From: Variovorax sp. CF079
Lineage (GTDB): Bacteria; Pseudomonadota; Gammaproteobacteria; Burkholderiales; Burkholderiaceae_C
Length of the DNA: 64,000 nt
Direction: 5' to 3'
Assembly: GCF_900101545.1 (NCBI RefSeq)
Contig: NZ_FMZU01000026.1
Location: 30,316-94,315 of the forward strand
A model generated the notes under the pieces. The model was given only the letters and a program-made list of their open reading frames with translations, was not told the DNA's origin and searched no databases. The number at the start of each line of letters is the position of its first letter. Position 1 is the first letter of the stretch. The translations under genes and the position numbers were made by a program. Below are positions 1 through 8,431 of the stretch, piece after piece.

Positions 1-300
1 AACCGGAGTCTCCAAGTCGTCGCGGTCGACTCGCTGGAACAGGTGATCGCGCAAGTGGAAGCGCACCCCCCCTACCTGCAAACGGCGGGCGTGGCGGCAG
101 CACCGGCTGAACTGTTCCGGCTGTCGGAGTTGCTGGGAGCAGCCGGCGTGACCCGCATCACCGCCATCGGCTCGATGACCTCGCCGGAGGCGGGCTGGCA
201 TCACGACGGCCGGTTCAACCTGCTGGACCTGGTGCGGATGGTCGAGATCGAGCAGTCGGCAGAACTTGCGGCCGACAAGCTGGCGCCGTACGCGGACTAG
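1..300 (+). CDS. LuxC-like acyl-CoA reductase, C-terminal end (partial)
   Basis: Only the last 99 residues are present; the frame is open from base 1, so the gene starts outside the window. The tail carries GVTRITAIGSM followed by WHHDGR and an LLDLVR segment, the pattern I associate with the C-terminus of the LuxC acyl-CoA reductase family, which reduces activated acyl groups to aldehydes with NADPH. It ends 8 bp before the ATP-binding protein gene on the same strand, so it probably shares a transcript with the ABC transporter. No other lux-type gene is visible. The family call rests on a short tail and is moderate; the substrate is unknown. Confidence 0.6.
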   Translation, partial: NRSLQVVAVDSLEQVIAQVEAHPPYLQTAGVAAAPAELFRLSELLGAAGVTRITAIGSMTSPEAGWHHDGRFNLLDLVRMVEIEQSAELAADKLAPYAD

Positions 301-308
301 GAGCGCTC

Positions 309-1055
309 GTGAGCTTCCTCGACATCGACAAGGTGGGCTTCACCTACCCCGGCTGGCCGCCGGTGGTGCGCAGCGTCGACTGGCGCATCGCGGAAGGCGA
401 GTTCCATTGCCTGGTCGGGCGCAGCGGCTGCGGCAAGACGACCTTGCTCAAGCTCGCCGCGGGCCTGCTGCATCCCCAAACGGGCAGCATCCGGTTGCAG
501 GGCAGGGAGGTGGTTGCGCCCGGACCGCAGCTCGGCTTCGTGTTCCAGTCGCCCACCCTGCTCGAATGGCATCGCGTGATCGACAACGTCCTGCTGCCGG
601 TGTCGCTGCAACACAAGCCAACCGCCCGGGAGATCGACAAGGCGCAGCAGTTGCTGGCGCTGCTCGGTCTGTCGGCCCATGCGCAGCATTACCCCCGGCA
701 GTTGTCGGGCGGCCAGCAAAGCCGCGCGGCCCTGGCGCGCGCACTGATCCTGGAGCCGGCGTTGCTGTTGCTGGACGAACCCTTCGCCGCGCTGGACGCG
801 ATCACTCGCGGCGAGCTGCAGGATGACCTGCTGCACATGTGTCGCCTGCGCCGCACCACCGTCCTGTTCGTGACGCACGACATCTCCGAAGCGGTGTATC
901 TGGGCGACCGGGTCGCGGTGATGGACAGCGGCCGGATCGTGCAGGACGTCCGCGTCGAGGTGAGCAAACCGCGCGCGCCGGCAATGCGGTACGGCGCAGC
1001 CTTCAACCTGCACTGCGCGCAAGTGCGCGACGCGATGGACATGGCGACGGTATGA
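309..1055 (+). CDS. ABC transporter ATP-binding protein (nitrate/sulfonate/taurine class)
   Basis: Cytoplasmic ATPase of an importer, 248 aa, GTG start. Walker A GRSGCGKTT is at about residues 38-46, the Q-loop near 80, the signature LSGGQ at 132-136, Walker B LLLLDEP at 152-158 and the switch His in FVTHD at about 190. Length and layout fit the SsuB/TauB class. It overlaps the permease start by 4 bases (ATGA) and follows the LuxC-like gene by 8 bp. With the permease and binding protein it makes a complete importer. The ligand cannot be read from the sequence; sulfonates, nitrate, aromatic acids and pyrimidine precursors are all moved by this class. Confidence 0.93.
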   Translation: MSFLDIDKVGFTYPGWPPVVRSVDWRIAEGEFHCLVGRSGCGKTTLLKLAAGLLHPQTGSIRLQGREVVAPGPQLGFVFQSPTLLEWHRVIDNVLLPVSLQHKPTAREIDKAQQLLALLGLSAHAQHYPRQLSGGQQSRAALARALILEPALLLLDEPFAALDAITRGELQDDLLHMCRLRRTTVLFVTHDISEAVYLGDRVAVMDSGRIVQDVRVEVSKPRAPAMRYGAAFNLHCAQVRDAMDMATV

Positions 1056-1819
1056 AGCTGACCTCCGCGCGCACGCAGTTCTGCTCCTGGGCGCTTCTGC
1101 TCGCATTGCTCGCGGGATGGGAGCTGGCGTCGCGCGGCTCCGGCGTTTCGGCCCTGGTCCTGCCGGCGCCTTCGGCGGTGATGAAGTCGCTCTGGATGGG
1201 CCTGTCCACCGGCTACCTGTGGCCCCACATCCGCACGACCGGCCTCGAGCTGGTGCTCGGGCTGTTCACCGGCTGCTTGATTGGTTTCATCAGCGGCGTG
1301 GCGATGGCCGAGTCGGCGCTGCTGCAACGCGTGCTGAAGCCTTACATCGTGATCAGCCAGGTCATCCCCAAACTGGCGCTGGCGCCGCTCTTCATCGTGT
1401 GGTTCGGCTTCGGCATGACGTCGACGGTGGTGATCACGGCGCTGATCTGCTTTTTCCCCCTGATGGAAAACACCGTGACCAGCCTGCAGCAGGTCGACCC
1501 GCAACGGCTCGAGCTGTTTCGGATGCTAGGCGCCACGCGGCGTCAGACACTGCTGCGCCTGAAGCTGCCTTCCGGCCTGCCCGGCATCCTGGCGGGCCTG
1601 CGGGTGGCGGTGGTGCTCGCGCTGGTCGGGGCGGTCGTCGGGGAGTTCATCGGCGCCAGCCAGGGGCTCGGCGCGCTGATCATCGCCTCGCAGGGAATGA
1701 TGGACACGCCGCTGATGTTCGCGGTGCTGGTTGTCATCGCCGCGCTCGGCCTGCTGCTGTACCAGGTCACGCTCGCGGTCGAGAAACGACTGCTGCTGCC
1801 CTACACCCGAATCTCATGA
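1052..1819 (+). CDS. ABC transporter permease (SsuC/TauC-like)
   Basis: Inner-membrane permease of 255 aa with about six hydrophobic segments. The EAA loop that contacts the ATPase is recognisable around FRMLGATRRQTLLRLKLP. The start at 1052 is translationally coupled to the ATPase stop through ATGA. A longer in-frame reading exists upstream but would lie wholly inside the ATPase gene, so it was not used. The stop overlaps a possible ATG of the binding protein. The protein is the channel of the importer encoded at 309-2832. Confidence 0.92.
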   Translation: MKLTSARTQFCSWALLLALLAGWELASRGSGVSALVLPAPSAVMKSLWMGLSTGYLWPHIRTTGLELVLGLFTGCLIGFISGVAMAESALLQRVLKPYIVISQVIPKLALAPLFIVWFGFGMTSTVVITALICFFPLMENTVTSLQQVDPQRLELFRMLGATRRQTLLRLKLPSGLPGILAGLRVAVVLALVGAVVGEFIGASQGLGALIIASQGMMDTPLMFAVLVVIAALGLLLYQVTLAVEKRLLLPYTRIS

Positions 1820-1830
1820 AGGAAACGTCC

Positions 1831-2832
1831 ATGCACAAACCCATCGCACGCCGTTGCGCGCTGCTGGCAACCGCTGCGCTTTTCACTTTGGTAGCCGCAG
1901 GCGGGGCGAACGCTGCCGACACGCTGGAGAAGATCACTGTGGCCGGCTGGAGCAAGCCGATCACCGAGATCACGCACCTGCTGGTCGAGCCCGACAAGGG
2001 CATCTTCAAGGCCAACGGGATCGATCTGGCCTACGTGTCGGGCGCCGGCGGGGGCGACGCGATCCGCAACATCCTCACGGGACAGGCGGACGTGGCCTTC
2101 ACCGATCCGGGTGCGTTCTTTTCGGCCCTCGACAAGGGCGAGAAGCTGCGGGCGATCTACGACATCTACCCACAGAACGTCTTCAACGTGGTCTCGCTCA
2201 AGTCCGCCAACATCACCAGCCCGGCCGACCTAAAGGGCAAGAAGATCGGTGTCTACAGCCTGTCCAGCGGCACCCGCCAGAACCTGTTGGTGCTGCTGCA
2301 CCAGGCCGGTCTGTCCGAATCCGACGTCACCATCGTCGTCACCGGGCTGTTGAACTTCGCGCCGCTGCTGCAAGGCCAGGTCGATGCGACTGCTGCCACC
2401 GACACCGGCTTGCTGGTGGGCAAGCGTAAGGGGCTGGGCGACGTCAACGTGATAGAGGTGCGCAACTACTTGAACGTGTCGAGCGACCTGTTCGTGGTGC
2501 GGGAACAGGTCTACCAGCAGAAGAAGCCATTGCTGAAGCGGTTCCTGAAAGCCTATCGCGAGAGCGCGGCGTGGATGATCGCCAACCCCGACGAGGCGGC
2601 TGGCCTGGCGGTGAAACACGCCATCGACGGTACCGACCGCCCCACCAACCTGGAAGTGATCCGCCTGCGCAATGCCGCCTCCGTGTCGGCCACCACCGGG
2701 AAAAACGGTCTTGGTGCCTTCGACCTGGAGTCGCTGCAAAAGGCCGCGGACGCCTACCGCAAGCTGGGCCTGATCGGGCACGACATCAAGGTCTCTGACG
2801 TGGTCAGCACGGAACTGCTGCCGGCGCGATGA
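1831..2832 (+). CDS. ABC transporter substrate-binding protein (NMT1/SsuA-like)
   Basis: Periplasmic ligand-binding protein of 333 aa. A signal peptide is clear: basic HKPIARR, a hydrophobic run, then GGANA-AD as cleavage site. The mature part has the NMT1/THI5-like pattern: KPITEITHLLVEPDKGIF near the N-terminus, a GxGGGDAIRNILTGQADVAF segment, then an FDLESLQKAADAYRKLGL helix near the C-terminus. An ATG at 1816 overlaps the permease stop, but the ATG at 1831 has AAGGAAA about 7 bases upstream and gives a normal signal peptide, so 1831 was chosen. It is third in the operon and overlaps the SDR start. Confidence 0.9.
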   Translation: MHKPIARRCALLATAALFTLVAAGGANAADTLEKITVAGWSKPITEITHLLVEPDKGIFKANGIDLAYVSGAGGGDAIRNILTGQADVAFTDPGAFFSALDKGEKLRAIYDIYPQNVFNVVSLKSANITSPADLKGKKIGVYSLSSGTRQNLLVLLHQAGLSESDVTIVVTGLLNFAPLLQGQVDATAATDTGLLVGKRKGLGDVNVIEVRNYLNVSSDLFVVREQVYQQKKPLLKRFLKAYRESAAWMIANPDEAAGLAVKHAIDGTDRPTNLEVIRLRNAASVSATTGKNGLGAFDLESLQKAADAYRKLGLIGHDIKVSDVVSTELLPAR

Positions 2833-3611
2833 AGGTTGACACCATGAAGTTCGATGGCAAGGTGGTGCTGGTCACAGGTGCGAGCCGTGGCATCGGCGCC
2901 GCCATTGCGCAGGCCTTCGCAAGCGAAGGCGCGACGGTGGTGGTCAACCACCTGAGCAACGACGCCGCAGCCGCCGATGTGGTCGCAAATTGCAAGGCGG
3001 CCGGTGGCGACGCCTGGGCTGCGAAGGCCGACGTCAATTCGGGCGCGGCCGTGCAGGCCATGGTGGAACAGGCCCTGGATGCAGCGGGCCGCATCGACGT
3101 GGTGGTCAACAACGCCTTCCGGCCGTATTCATTCGACCCGCAGCGCCGCACCTTGTTCGGCGACATGGCGTGGCAGGATTACCAGGCGCAGTTCGATGGC
3201 GCCGTCGGCGGCGCATACAACGTCTGCAGGGCCGTGCTGCCGCACTTCAGGCACCGCACTCAGGGCAGCATCGTCAACATCGTCAGCGACCTGGTCGAGC
3301 GGCCGGTGATTCCGTACCACGACTACACGACCGCCAAGTCGGCGCTGGTCGGCTTCAGCCGCAACCTGGCCGCCGAACTGGGGCCGCTCGGCATCCGTGT
3401 CAACTGCGTCGCCCCTGGCCTGGTCTACCCGACGCAGGCCAGCAGCGCGACCCGGGAAGAATTTCGTGAGTCGCTGATCGCCGCAACCCCGCTGCGACGA
3501 ATCGCGCGGCCCGAGGACGTTGCCGGCCCGGTGTTGTTTCTCGCTTCCGAATGGAGCCGCTTCATGACGGGCCAGGTGCTGTTCGTCGATGGCGGCCTGG
3601 TGATGAAATGA
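2829..3611 (+). CDS. SDR family oxidoreductase
   Basis: Short-chain dehydrogenase/reductase of about 260 aa. The cofactor motif TGASRGIG is near the N-terminus, DV follows about 55 residues later, NNAF replaces the usual NNAG, and the active-site pair is in DYTTAKSAL (Y-x3-K) with an upstream catalytic Ser in NIVSD. The C-terminal FLASEWSRFMTGQVLFVDGG is typical of 3-oxoacyl-ACP-reductase-like members. ATG 2829 overlaps the previous stop; ATG 2844, preceded by AAGG, is an equally good start. It ends the transporter operon and probably acts on the imported compound or its product; the substrate is unknown. Confidence 0.9.
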   Translation: MKVDTMKFDGKVVLVTGASRGIGAAIAQAFASEGATVVVNHLSNDAAAADVVANCKAAGGDAWAAKADVNSGAAVQAMVEQALDAAGRIDVVVNNAFRPYSFDPQRRTLFGDMAWQDYQAQFDGAVGGAYNVCRAVLPHFRHRTQGSIVNIVSDLVERPVIPYHDYTTAKSALVGFSRNLAAELGPLGIRVNCVAPGLVYPTQASSATREEFRESLIAATPLRRIARPEDVAGPVLFLASEWSRFMTGQVLFVDGGLVMK

Positions 3612-3614
3612 AGA

Positions 3615-3959
3615 GTTCCCGATGCGATTGCCGCCGGCGCGTATCCGATCGACATCCATCCGGCCGCCGGCGGCGAACTGCGCTACGAAGGCCTCGGTGA
3701 CGACCACGCGTACCAAATCCCGTACCGCAGCCTGATTCCGGTCGGCTTCGACAACGCGCTGGTGGTCGGGCGCGGCGTCTCGGCGACGCACAGCGCGCAC
3801 GCGGCGATCCGTGTGATGACCATCTCGATGGCCGTAGGCCAGGCAGCCGGCGTGGCGGCTGCGATGGCGGCGCAGTCGAAGCAGCAAGGGAAGGTCCGTG
3901 CCGTGTCGATGCCGGCACTGCGCGAACGACTGCTCAGAGACGGGGCAAAGCTGGCTTGA
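3615..3959 (+). pseudogene. 3' fragment of an FAD-dependent oxidoreductase
   Basis: Immediately after the SDR stop the same frame reads about 113 residues that match the C-terminal end of large FAD-dependent oxidoreductases: GAYPIDIHPAAGG, then YQIPYRSLIP, VVGRGVSATHSAHAAIRVM and MAVGQAAGVAAAMA. The N-terminal FAD-binding domain, including GxGxxG, is absent, and there is no start codon before residue 49 of the fragment. It looks like a deletion remnant fused behind the SDR stop. Its end overlaps the 3' end of the convergent gene by 26 bp. Function is presumed lost. Confidence 0.75.
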
Positions 3960-4551
3960 CCGGAAGGGTGCTGTACAAGATTGCGCCCGGGATTGCCTGC
4001 GGTGAAGCCCTCGCCCGCTCGGGCATTCCCATGGCCAACAGCCAGCTTCCCTCGATCGCTTGCGCCTGTCCGCCCGTCAGCCAGGGCAGCGGCGCTGCGT
4101 CGAGCGATCGCTGGGCGAGCAGCAAGTCATGGGTGCGGGATGCGTGTTCATCTGCGCGCAGGCGAGCCGCATCTTCCGCATCGAACGTCCACACAGCCAG
4201 GTTGGTTGATGCGAAGAATCCAAGGGCCTCGCGAACATCGCACACCCAGCGCGACAGGTTGCACAGATGCGGGCGCATGCGCGCGCTCATCGGTGTAGGC
4301 CGGCTCAGCAGAAGGCGATAGGCGTCGCTTTCCAAGACCTGCGCGTCGCGCATGCCATAGATCGTGAGGTAGCGTGGCGCATCGCTGTTGCACAAGCGTC
4401 GATAGCGCCGGCCCCACAGCATGCCTGGGACCGTCAACCGCTCGGGCACGTGCTCGCTTGCATGCCACGTGTTGTACTCGGCATCCACGTCGGGCGTGAC
4501 GTCGTTCCATAGTGCCAACACGGCGCCCGTGCCGGCTATATCGTCATTCAT
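3934..4551 (-). CDS. Dimeric alpha/beta-barrel (EthD/DUF4286-like) protein
   Basis: 205 aa, no signal peptide or membrane segment. The N-terminal part reads AVLALWNDVTPDVDAEY then TWHASEHVPERLTVPGMLWG, which resembles small ferredoxin-fold barrel proteins of the EthD/DUF4286 type, where a W-x2-H-x-PER motif precedes a G-x-RRY strand. A second similar half may follow. It is the last gene of the operon 6555-3934 and overlaps the alcohol dehydrogenase stop by 8 bp. A role as a small isomerase, decarboxylase or accessory protein for the dehydrogenase product is possible but not shown. Confidence 0.75.
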   Translation of the reverse strand: MNDDIAGTGAVLALWNDVTPDVDAEYNTWHASEHVPERLTVPGMLWGRRYRRLCNSDAPRYLTIYGMRDAQVLESDAYRLLLSRPTPMSARMRPHLCNLSRWVCDVREALGFFASTNLAVWTFDAEDAARLRADEHASRTHDLLLAQRSLDAAPLPWLTGGQAQAIEGSWLLAMGMPERARASPQAIPGAILYSTLPVKPALPRL

Positions 4552-5578
4552 CGCGTGCTTGCGGCTTCAGGAGCACTTTGCTCGCCGCCTTCGCGTGCGC
4601 CAGCGCAAACCCCTCGCGGGCTTGCGACAACGGCAAGACATGACTGATCATCGGGCGCATGACAGCATCCATCTCGCCCATCAGTTCGAGGGCCAGAGGC
4701 CAATCGGATTCGGGCGGACGAAACGAGCCACGCATTTGTTGCTGGTTGCGCACCATCGGTGTCAGGTCGAGCAAAAGCGGGCGGGCATGGATGCCGGTGA
4801 CGACCACGATTCCATTGCGCCGCAACAGCGCCAGGCCTTCCGTGATGGTTTCGGGCACCCCCGTCGCTTCGAATATGACATCAAAGGGCTCGCCGCCCGT
4901 GTGCGGCCGGGCGCCTTCGGCCAGCGGCTGAGTTGCCACATCGACCAAGGCATCGAAGCCCATTCGGCGCAGTGCGTCGAATCGGGCTGCGTCGTCGAAG
5001 CCGCTGACCACTACCTGCGTGGCACCGGCACGGCGTGCCAGCGCAGCGATCCCCTGGCCGATGGTGCCCGGGCCCATCACCAGCACGCGCTTGCCGGCTA
5101 CGTCTCCTGCGATGCGAAGCGCCTGCATCGATATGGTGAGCGGCTCCGTGAGCGCTGCGAGCTCGTCGCTGAGGCTCTCGGGCACGGGCACGCAGTTGCG
5201 CAACGGGACCCGGACCCAGGGCGCGAAGGCGCCATCGCGCGTCATTCCGATGCCGCGGCGCTTCTCGCAGCCATCGTAGTCGCCCGTGGCGCAAGCGGTG
5301 CAGACGCCACAAGTCACGGAGGGACGAACGACCACGCGCCGGCCGGCCAAGGGGCCGGTCTGCGCAACCCCGACGAACTCGTGCCCGATCGTGACAGGAA
5401 TGCTCTGGGTGATGAAGGCATAGCTGGGCGTCCAGTCGTCTACGTGCAGGTCGCTGCCGCAGATGCCGGTGGCCCTGACCTTCACGAGCACATCGCTGGA
5501 ATCGGCTTCCAGCACGGGAGCCGGTATGTCCACCAGTTCGAGGCCCGCTTCCGGGCGTGTCTTGCGCAAAGCTTGCAT
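4544..5578 (-). CDS. Zinc-dependent alcohol dehydrogenase (MDR family)
   Basis: 344 aa medium-chain dehydrogenase. Catalytic zinc ligands are C40 (ATGIC-GSD) and H66-E67 (TIGHEF). The structural zinc site is C90, C93, C96 and C104. The nucleotide-binding motif GPGTIGQG lies mid-protein. A PxSDWPLALELM region and an SKVLLKP end fit the threonine/sorbitol dehydrogenase branch. A much longer open frame runs upstream through the Bug gene but is an artefact; ATG 5578 gives the normal length. It lies 17 bp after the Bug gene and probably oxidises an alcohol imported or made by this operon. Confidence 0.92.
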   Translation of the reverse strand: MQALRKTRPEAGLELVDIPAPVLEADSSDVLVKVRATGICGSDLHVDDWTPSYAFITQSIPVTIGHEFVGVAQTGPLAGRRVVVRPSVTCGVCTACATGDYDGCEKRRGIGMTRDGAFAPWVRVPLRNCVPVPESLSDELAALTEPLTISMQALRIAGDVAGKRVLVMGPGTIGQGIAALARRAGATQVVVSGFDDAARFDALRRMGFDALVDVATQPLAEGARPHTGGEPFDVIFEATGVPETITEGLALLRRNGIVVVTGIHARPLLLDLTPMVRNQQQMRGSFRPPESDWPLALELMGEMDAVMRPMISHVLPLSQAREGFALAHAKAASKVLLKPQARDE

Positions 5579-5595
5579 GGTGCTTGATTCCGGTG

Positions 5596-6555
5596 TCAGT
5601 CGATGCTGATGCCGACCTTCTTGATGATGGCGCCCCATTTGAGGCTTTCGGCCGCGATGAAGGTCTTGAACTCGTCGGGCGAGCCTCCGCCGAGGATCAA
5701 ACCCTGCTTTGCGAAGGCGTCGCGCACGTCCTTGTCCTTCATCACCTCGTTGACGTCGGCATTGATGCGGCGCACCAGTTCCGGCGGCGTGCCAGCGGAG
5801 CTGAACAGGCCGTTCCACGCCAGGGCTTCGAAGCCGGGATAGCCCGCCTCGGCGACCGTCGGCAGGTCCTTCATGGTCTCGGTGCGCTGGAGGCTGGTGG
5901 CTGCCAGCAGGCGAATGCGGCCGCCCTGGATCAGCGGCAGCAGCGCAGGAGCCACGGTGAACAGAGCTTGTGTCTCTTCGGACGCTACCGAAATACCGGC
6001 CGGTGGCGAGCCGGCGAACGGCACATGCGTGGCTTCGAAACCCGCCGCACTCTTGAACAGCTCCATGGTCAGGTGCGAAGAACTGCCGGCGCCGACCGAG
6101 GCGTAGTTGATCTTCCCGCCCTGCTTCTTTGCCCAGGCGACGAATTCGGGCAAGGTCCTGGCGGGGTTGCTGGCCGCAACCGCCAGCACGTTGGGTTGCG
6201 ACGAGGTGAGCACGATCGGCAGCAGCTCCTTGGCAGGGTCGTAAGCCATCTTCTTGTACATGTGCGGCCCGAATGCGATCGGACCGTTGAAGCCAACGCC
6301 CAGGATGTAGCCGTCGGCCGGGGCCTTGGCAACGGCGGTCATGCCCAGCATGCCGCCAGCGCCGGCCTTGTTGTCGACCACGACCGGCTGCTTCCAGCGC
6401 TCGCGCAGCTTGTCGCCCAGCGTGCGGGCGATGAAGTCGAGCGAGCTGCCGGCTGGCGCCGGCACGACCAGCTTGACCGGCTTGGTGGGCCAGCTCTGGG
6501 CCGACGCGGCCAGGCCAAATGCGCAACCCGTCAGCAGGGCGAGAGCTTTCTTCAT
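5596..6555 (-). CDS. Bug/TctC-family periplasmic substrate-binding protein
   Basis: 319 aa with an N-terminal signal peptide (MKKALALLTGCAFGLAASAQS). The mature start WPTKPVKLVVPAPAGSSLD is the Bug-family opening, followed by VVVDNKAGAGGMLG, NYASVGAGSSSHL and VPFAGSPPA. Bug proteins bind small organic acids and work with TctA/TctB or act as sensors; neither membrane subunit is in the window. It is the first gene of an operon with the alcohol dehydrogenase and barrel protein, divergent from the LysR gene at 6678. Confidence 0.93.
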   Translation of the reverse strand: MKKALALLTGCAFGLAASAQSWPTKPVKLVVPAPAGSSLDFIARTLGDKLRERWKQPVVVDNKAGAGGMLGMTAVAKAPADGYILGVGFNGPIAFGPHMYKKMAYDPAKELLPIVLTSSQPNVLAVAASNPARTLPEFVAWAKKQGGKINYASVGAGSSSHLTMELFKSAAGFEATHVPFAGSPPAGISVASEETQALFTVAPALLPLIQGGRIRLLAATSLQRTETMKDLPTVAEAGYPGFEALAWNGLFSSAGTPPELVRRINADVNEVMKDKDVRDAFAKQGLILGGGSPDEFKTFIAAESLKWGAIIKKVGISID

Positions 6556-6613
6556 GTGTGTCTCCGTTCAGTGGGCGGCGCTCTTGCGCCTGGAATGGAC
6601 GAATTCTGGTCGC

Positions 6614-6668
6614 TGGCGTTCGATACGCCAAACACCGATACGCTATGGATTTGATATCTCCTGGATAT
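6614..6668. promoter_or_regulatory. Divergent promoter region with two inverted repeats, probable LysR sites
   Basis: Between the divergent Bug and LysR genes there are two perfect inverted repeats: TGGCGT-N5-ACGCCA at 6614-6630 and ATATC-N5-GATAT at 6654-6668. The second also fits the LysR half-site rule T-N11-A (ATA-N9-TAT) and ends 9 bases before the LysR ATG. The placement is that expected for autorepression and activation of the divergent operon. Binding is inferred, not shown. Confidence 0.5.
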
Positions 6669-6677
6669 GGAGTTTTC

Positions 6678-7595
6678 ATGACCATGGAACTGAGGCACCT
6701 GCGCTACTTCGTGGCCGTGGCCGAAACAGGCAACCTGAGCCGGGCCGCGGAAAAGTTGTTCATCGCACAGCCACCGCTGTCGGTGCAGATCCGGCAGCTC
6801 GAAGAAGAAATGGGCACTGCGCTCTTTGTGCGCCACCCCAAAGGCGTACGCCTGACGACAGCAGGCGAGTCCTTGCTGCCGGAAGCGCGGTATCTGCTCG
6901 ACCGTGCGGCGCGCATGAAGGAGTCTGTGACGGGAAGCGCCAGCAGCGGCCACTTGGCTCTCGGCTTCGTGCCCTCGGCCAGCAGCACGGTGCTGCCGAA
7001 GCTCGTCCGGCATCTCAAGAAGGAGCATCCGGCGCTGCATATCGAACTGCGCGAGATGATCAGCAGCGAGCAGGCGGAGGCGGTGGCCGCGGGTCTTCTC
7101 GATGCCGGGATCGCACGCAGCAAGCCGCACCATCCGCGGCTGACGGTCGCGGCGCAGATGGCCGATCCCTTTTGCCTTGCGCTGACGCCGCAGCAAGCAC
7201 GCCGTGCCGGCAACCCGGTCGAACTGCGCAGCTTCGCGGACCACGATTTCGTCGCCTTCACCCGGCACCGAGGACCAGCGTACTTCGACCAGTCGATCTA
7301 CCTCTGCGCAAAGGCCGGCTTCAGCCCGCGCATCCGCTACGAAGCGAGCACGGTGCACGGCGTGCTCGACCTGGTCGGTGCCGGGCTCGGCGTGGCATTG
7401 GTGCCGTCTTCGTGCGCGTTGCTTGGAGTGGCGGGCACGAGGTTTTGCAGCCTGCGGGGACCGGCCGCCAGCGAGGTGCTTGTTTTGCTGAGGCGAAAGG
7501 CGGATCCGAATCCTCTGTTGCCTACGTTGGCAGATGCAGTGCGCGCGAACTTTGCTGACCTTCAACGCCGCATGGCAGAAATGCTGGGCTGTTGA
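6678..7595 (+). CDS. LysR-family transcriptional regulator
   Basis: 305 aa. The winged HTH fills residues 1-60 (LRHLRYFVAVAETGNLSRAA, then AQPPLSVQIRQLEEEMG), followed by a linker helix and a substrate-binding-like effector domain. ATG 6678 gives MTMELRHL; ATG 6684 is an alternative. It is divergent from the Bug/dehydrogenase operon and should regulate it, with the effector probably being the substrate or an intermediate. The 3' end runs up to an IS30 remnant, so the last residues may have been altered, although the length is normal. Confidence 0.93.
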   Translation: MTMELRHLRYFVAVAETGNLSRAAEKLFIAQPPLSVQIRQLEEEMGTALFVRHPKGVRLTTAGESLLPEARYLLDRAARMKESVTGSASSGHLALGFVPSASSTVLPKLVRHLKKEHPALHIELREMISSEQAEAVAAGLLDAGIARSKPHHPRLTVAAQMADPFCLALTPQQARRAGNPVELRSFADHDFVAFTRHRGPAYFDQSIYLCAKAGFSPRIRYEASTVHGVLDLVGAGLGVALVPSSCALLGVAGTRFCSLRGPAASEVLVLLRRKADPNPLLPTLADAVRANFADLQRRMAEMLGC

Positions 7596-7750
7596 AACGG
7601 CCGAGCAGACCGACGCTTGAGACTGCTTGTCGCCCGGACGCGCCCACGCTGCTTCTGGCTGTGTAGTAGATCCGAGGCCTTTGCTTCATCTGCAACACTC
7701 CTTCTGCCTACGCAGTTTTTAGTGTGTTGCATCGACCGGTTGAATCCGCA
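7565..7750 (-). pseudogene. IS30-family element remnant (left end and start of transposase)
   Basis: On the minus strand an ATG at 7689 begins MKQRPRIYYT, which I recognise as the opening of IS30-type transposases. Similarity then breaks up through frame changes, with traces such as SQK and PSIS readable in another frame. Just upstream, at about 7711-7750, is the sequence TAGTGTGTTGCATCGACCGG, which resembles the end of such elements. The rest of the element is absent, so this is a short non-functional stub beside the LysR 3' end. The identification is from memory of the family. Confidence 0.5.
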
Positions 7751-8016
7751 GCCGCGTCCCGTCACTGGATGAATCAAGCAAACGCTGCCTCGCTTCCGGC
7801 AAGAAGCGCAGACCTCACTCCTCGGCCGGCAACGACGCTGCGACATGGCGGAGCTGCGGAACGAACCCCCCGGTCGAACAGGAAGAGGCTCCCCCTCATT
7901 GAGATGAGTCCTGTCTCCTTGGCGCAGGTAGAGTCGTCTCGCTCCAACTGCAATCGCACGTCCGCACCTCGTCCGCTCTCGATCCACTCATGACCTCTAT
8001 TTTGACGGTGGCAACG

Positions 8017-8045
8017 AAAAAGCCCCGGCCGTTTCCGGTCAGGGC
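8017..8045 (-). terminator. Possible rho-independent terminator (minus strand)
   Basis: Read on the minus strand, GCCCTGACCGG pairs with CCGGGGC around a short loop (with a TGA bulge) and is followed by TTTTT. It lies about 390 bp downstream of the minus-strand gene at 8432-8800. The region 7750-8431 otherwise shows no convincing gene; it also holds a 7-bp inverted repeat GTTGACG/CGTCAAC at 8264-8290. Confidence 0.35.
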
Positions 8046-8431
8046 AAGAGGTCGTTGGTCGACCTTGGAGAAGGGTTCCCACTGAGAGATTTCATCATGG
8101 GCCCTTTGGCGGCGCCGTTCAACGACCCCGCGCACTGGAAGCTACGCGGCAGCCCTCCGGATCGGAACTACTGCGCAGTTCGGCCGAAAATTTGACGATC
8201 CGCTGCACAAGCAAGCTCAGATATGACAAACCCGCCTCGGTGGGCTAGGGGTTGGCTTGAAGTGTTGACGCTGAAGCCCTAAACGTCAACGATCTCCGAG
8301 TCACTTGCTGCCCGGGGATCGTTTATTTTGTGCGCGACCCGTAGGTCCGCAATGGAGCAAGGGCGAACAGCCGGTATGGGCCCGAAGCGGCTGTACGCCT
8401 TCCCCAAAAGCAGCCACTCCAGCGAGACGCT

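Noticed and set aside
5579..6685. N-terminal extension of the alcohol dehydrogenase to 713 aa
   Set aside because: It covers the Bug gene in another frame; the true dehydrogenase N-terminus is at 5578.
8221..8290. tRNA-like or terminator-like piece around CCCGCCTCGGTGGGC and the GTTGACG/CGTCAAC repeat
   Set aside because: No cloverleaf can be drawn and no poly-T follows; too weak to call.
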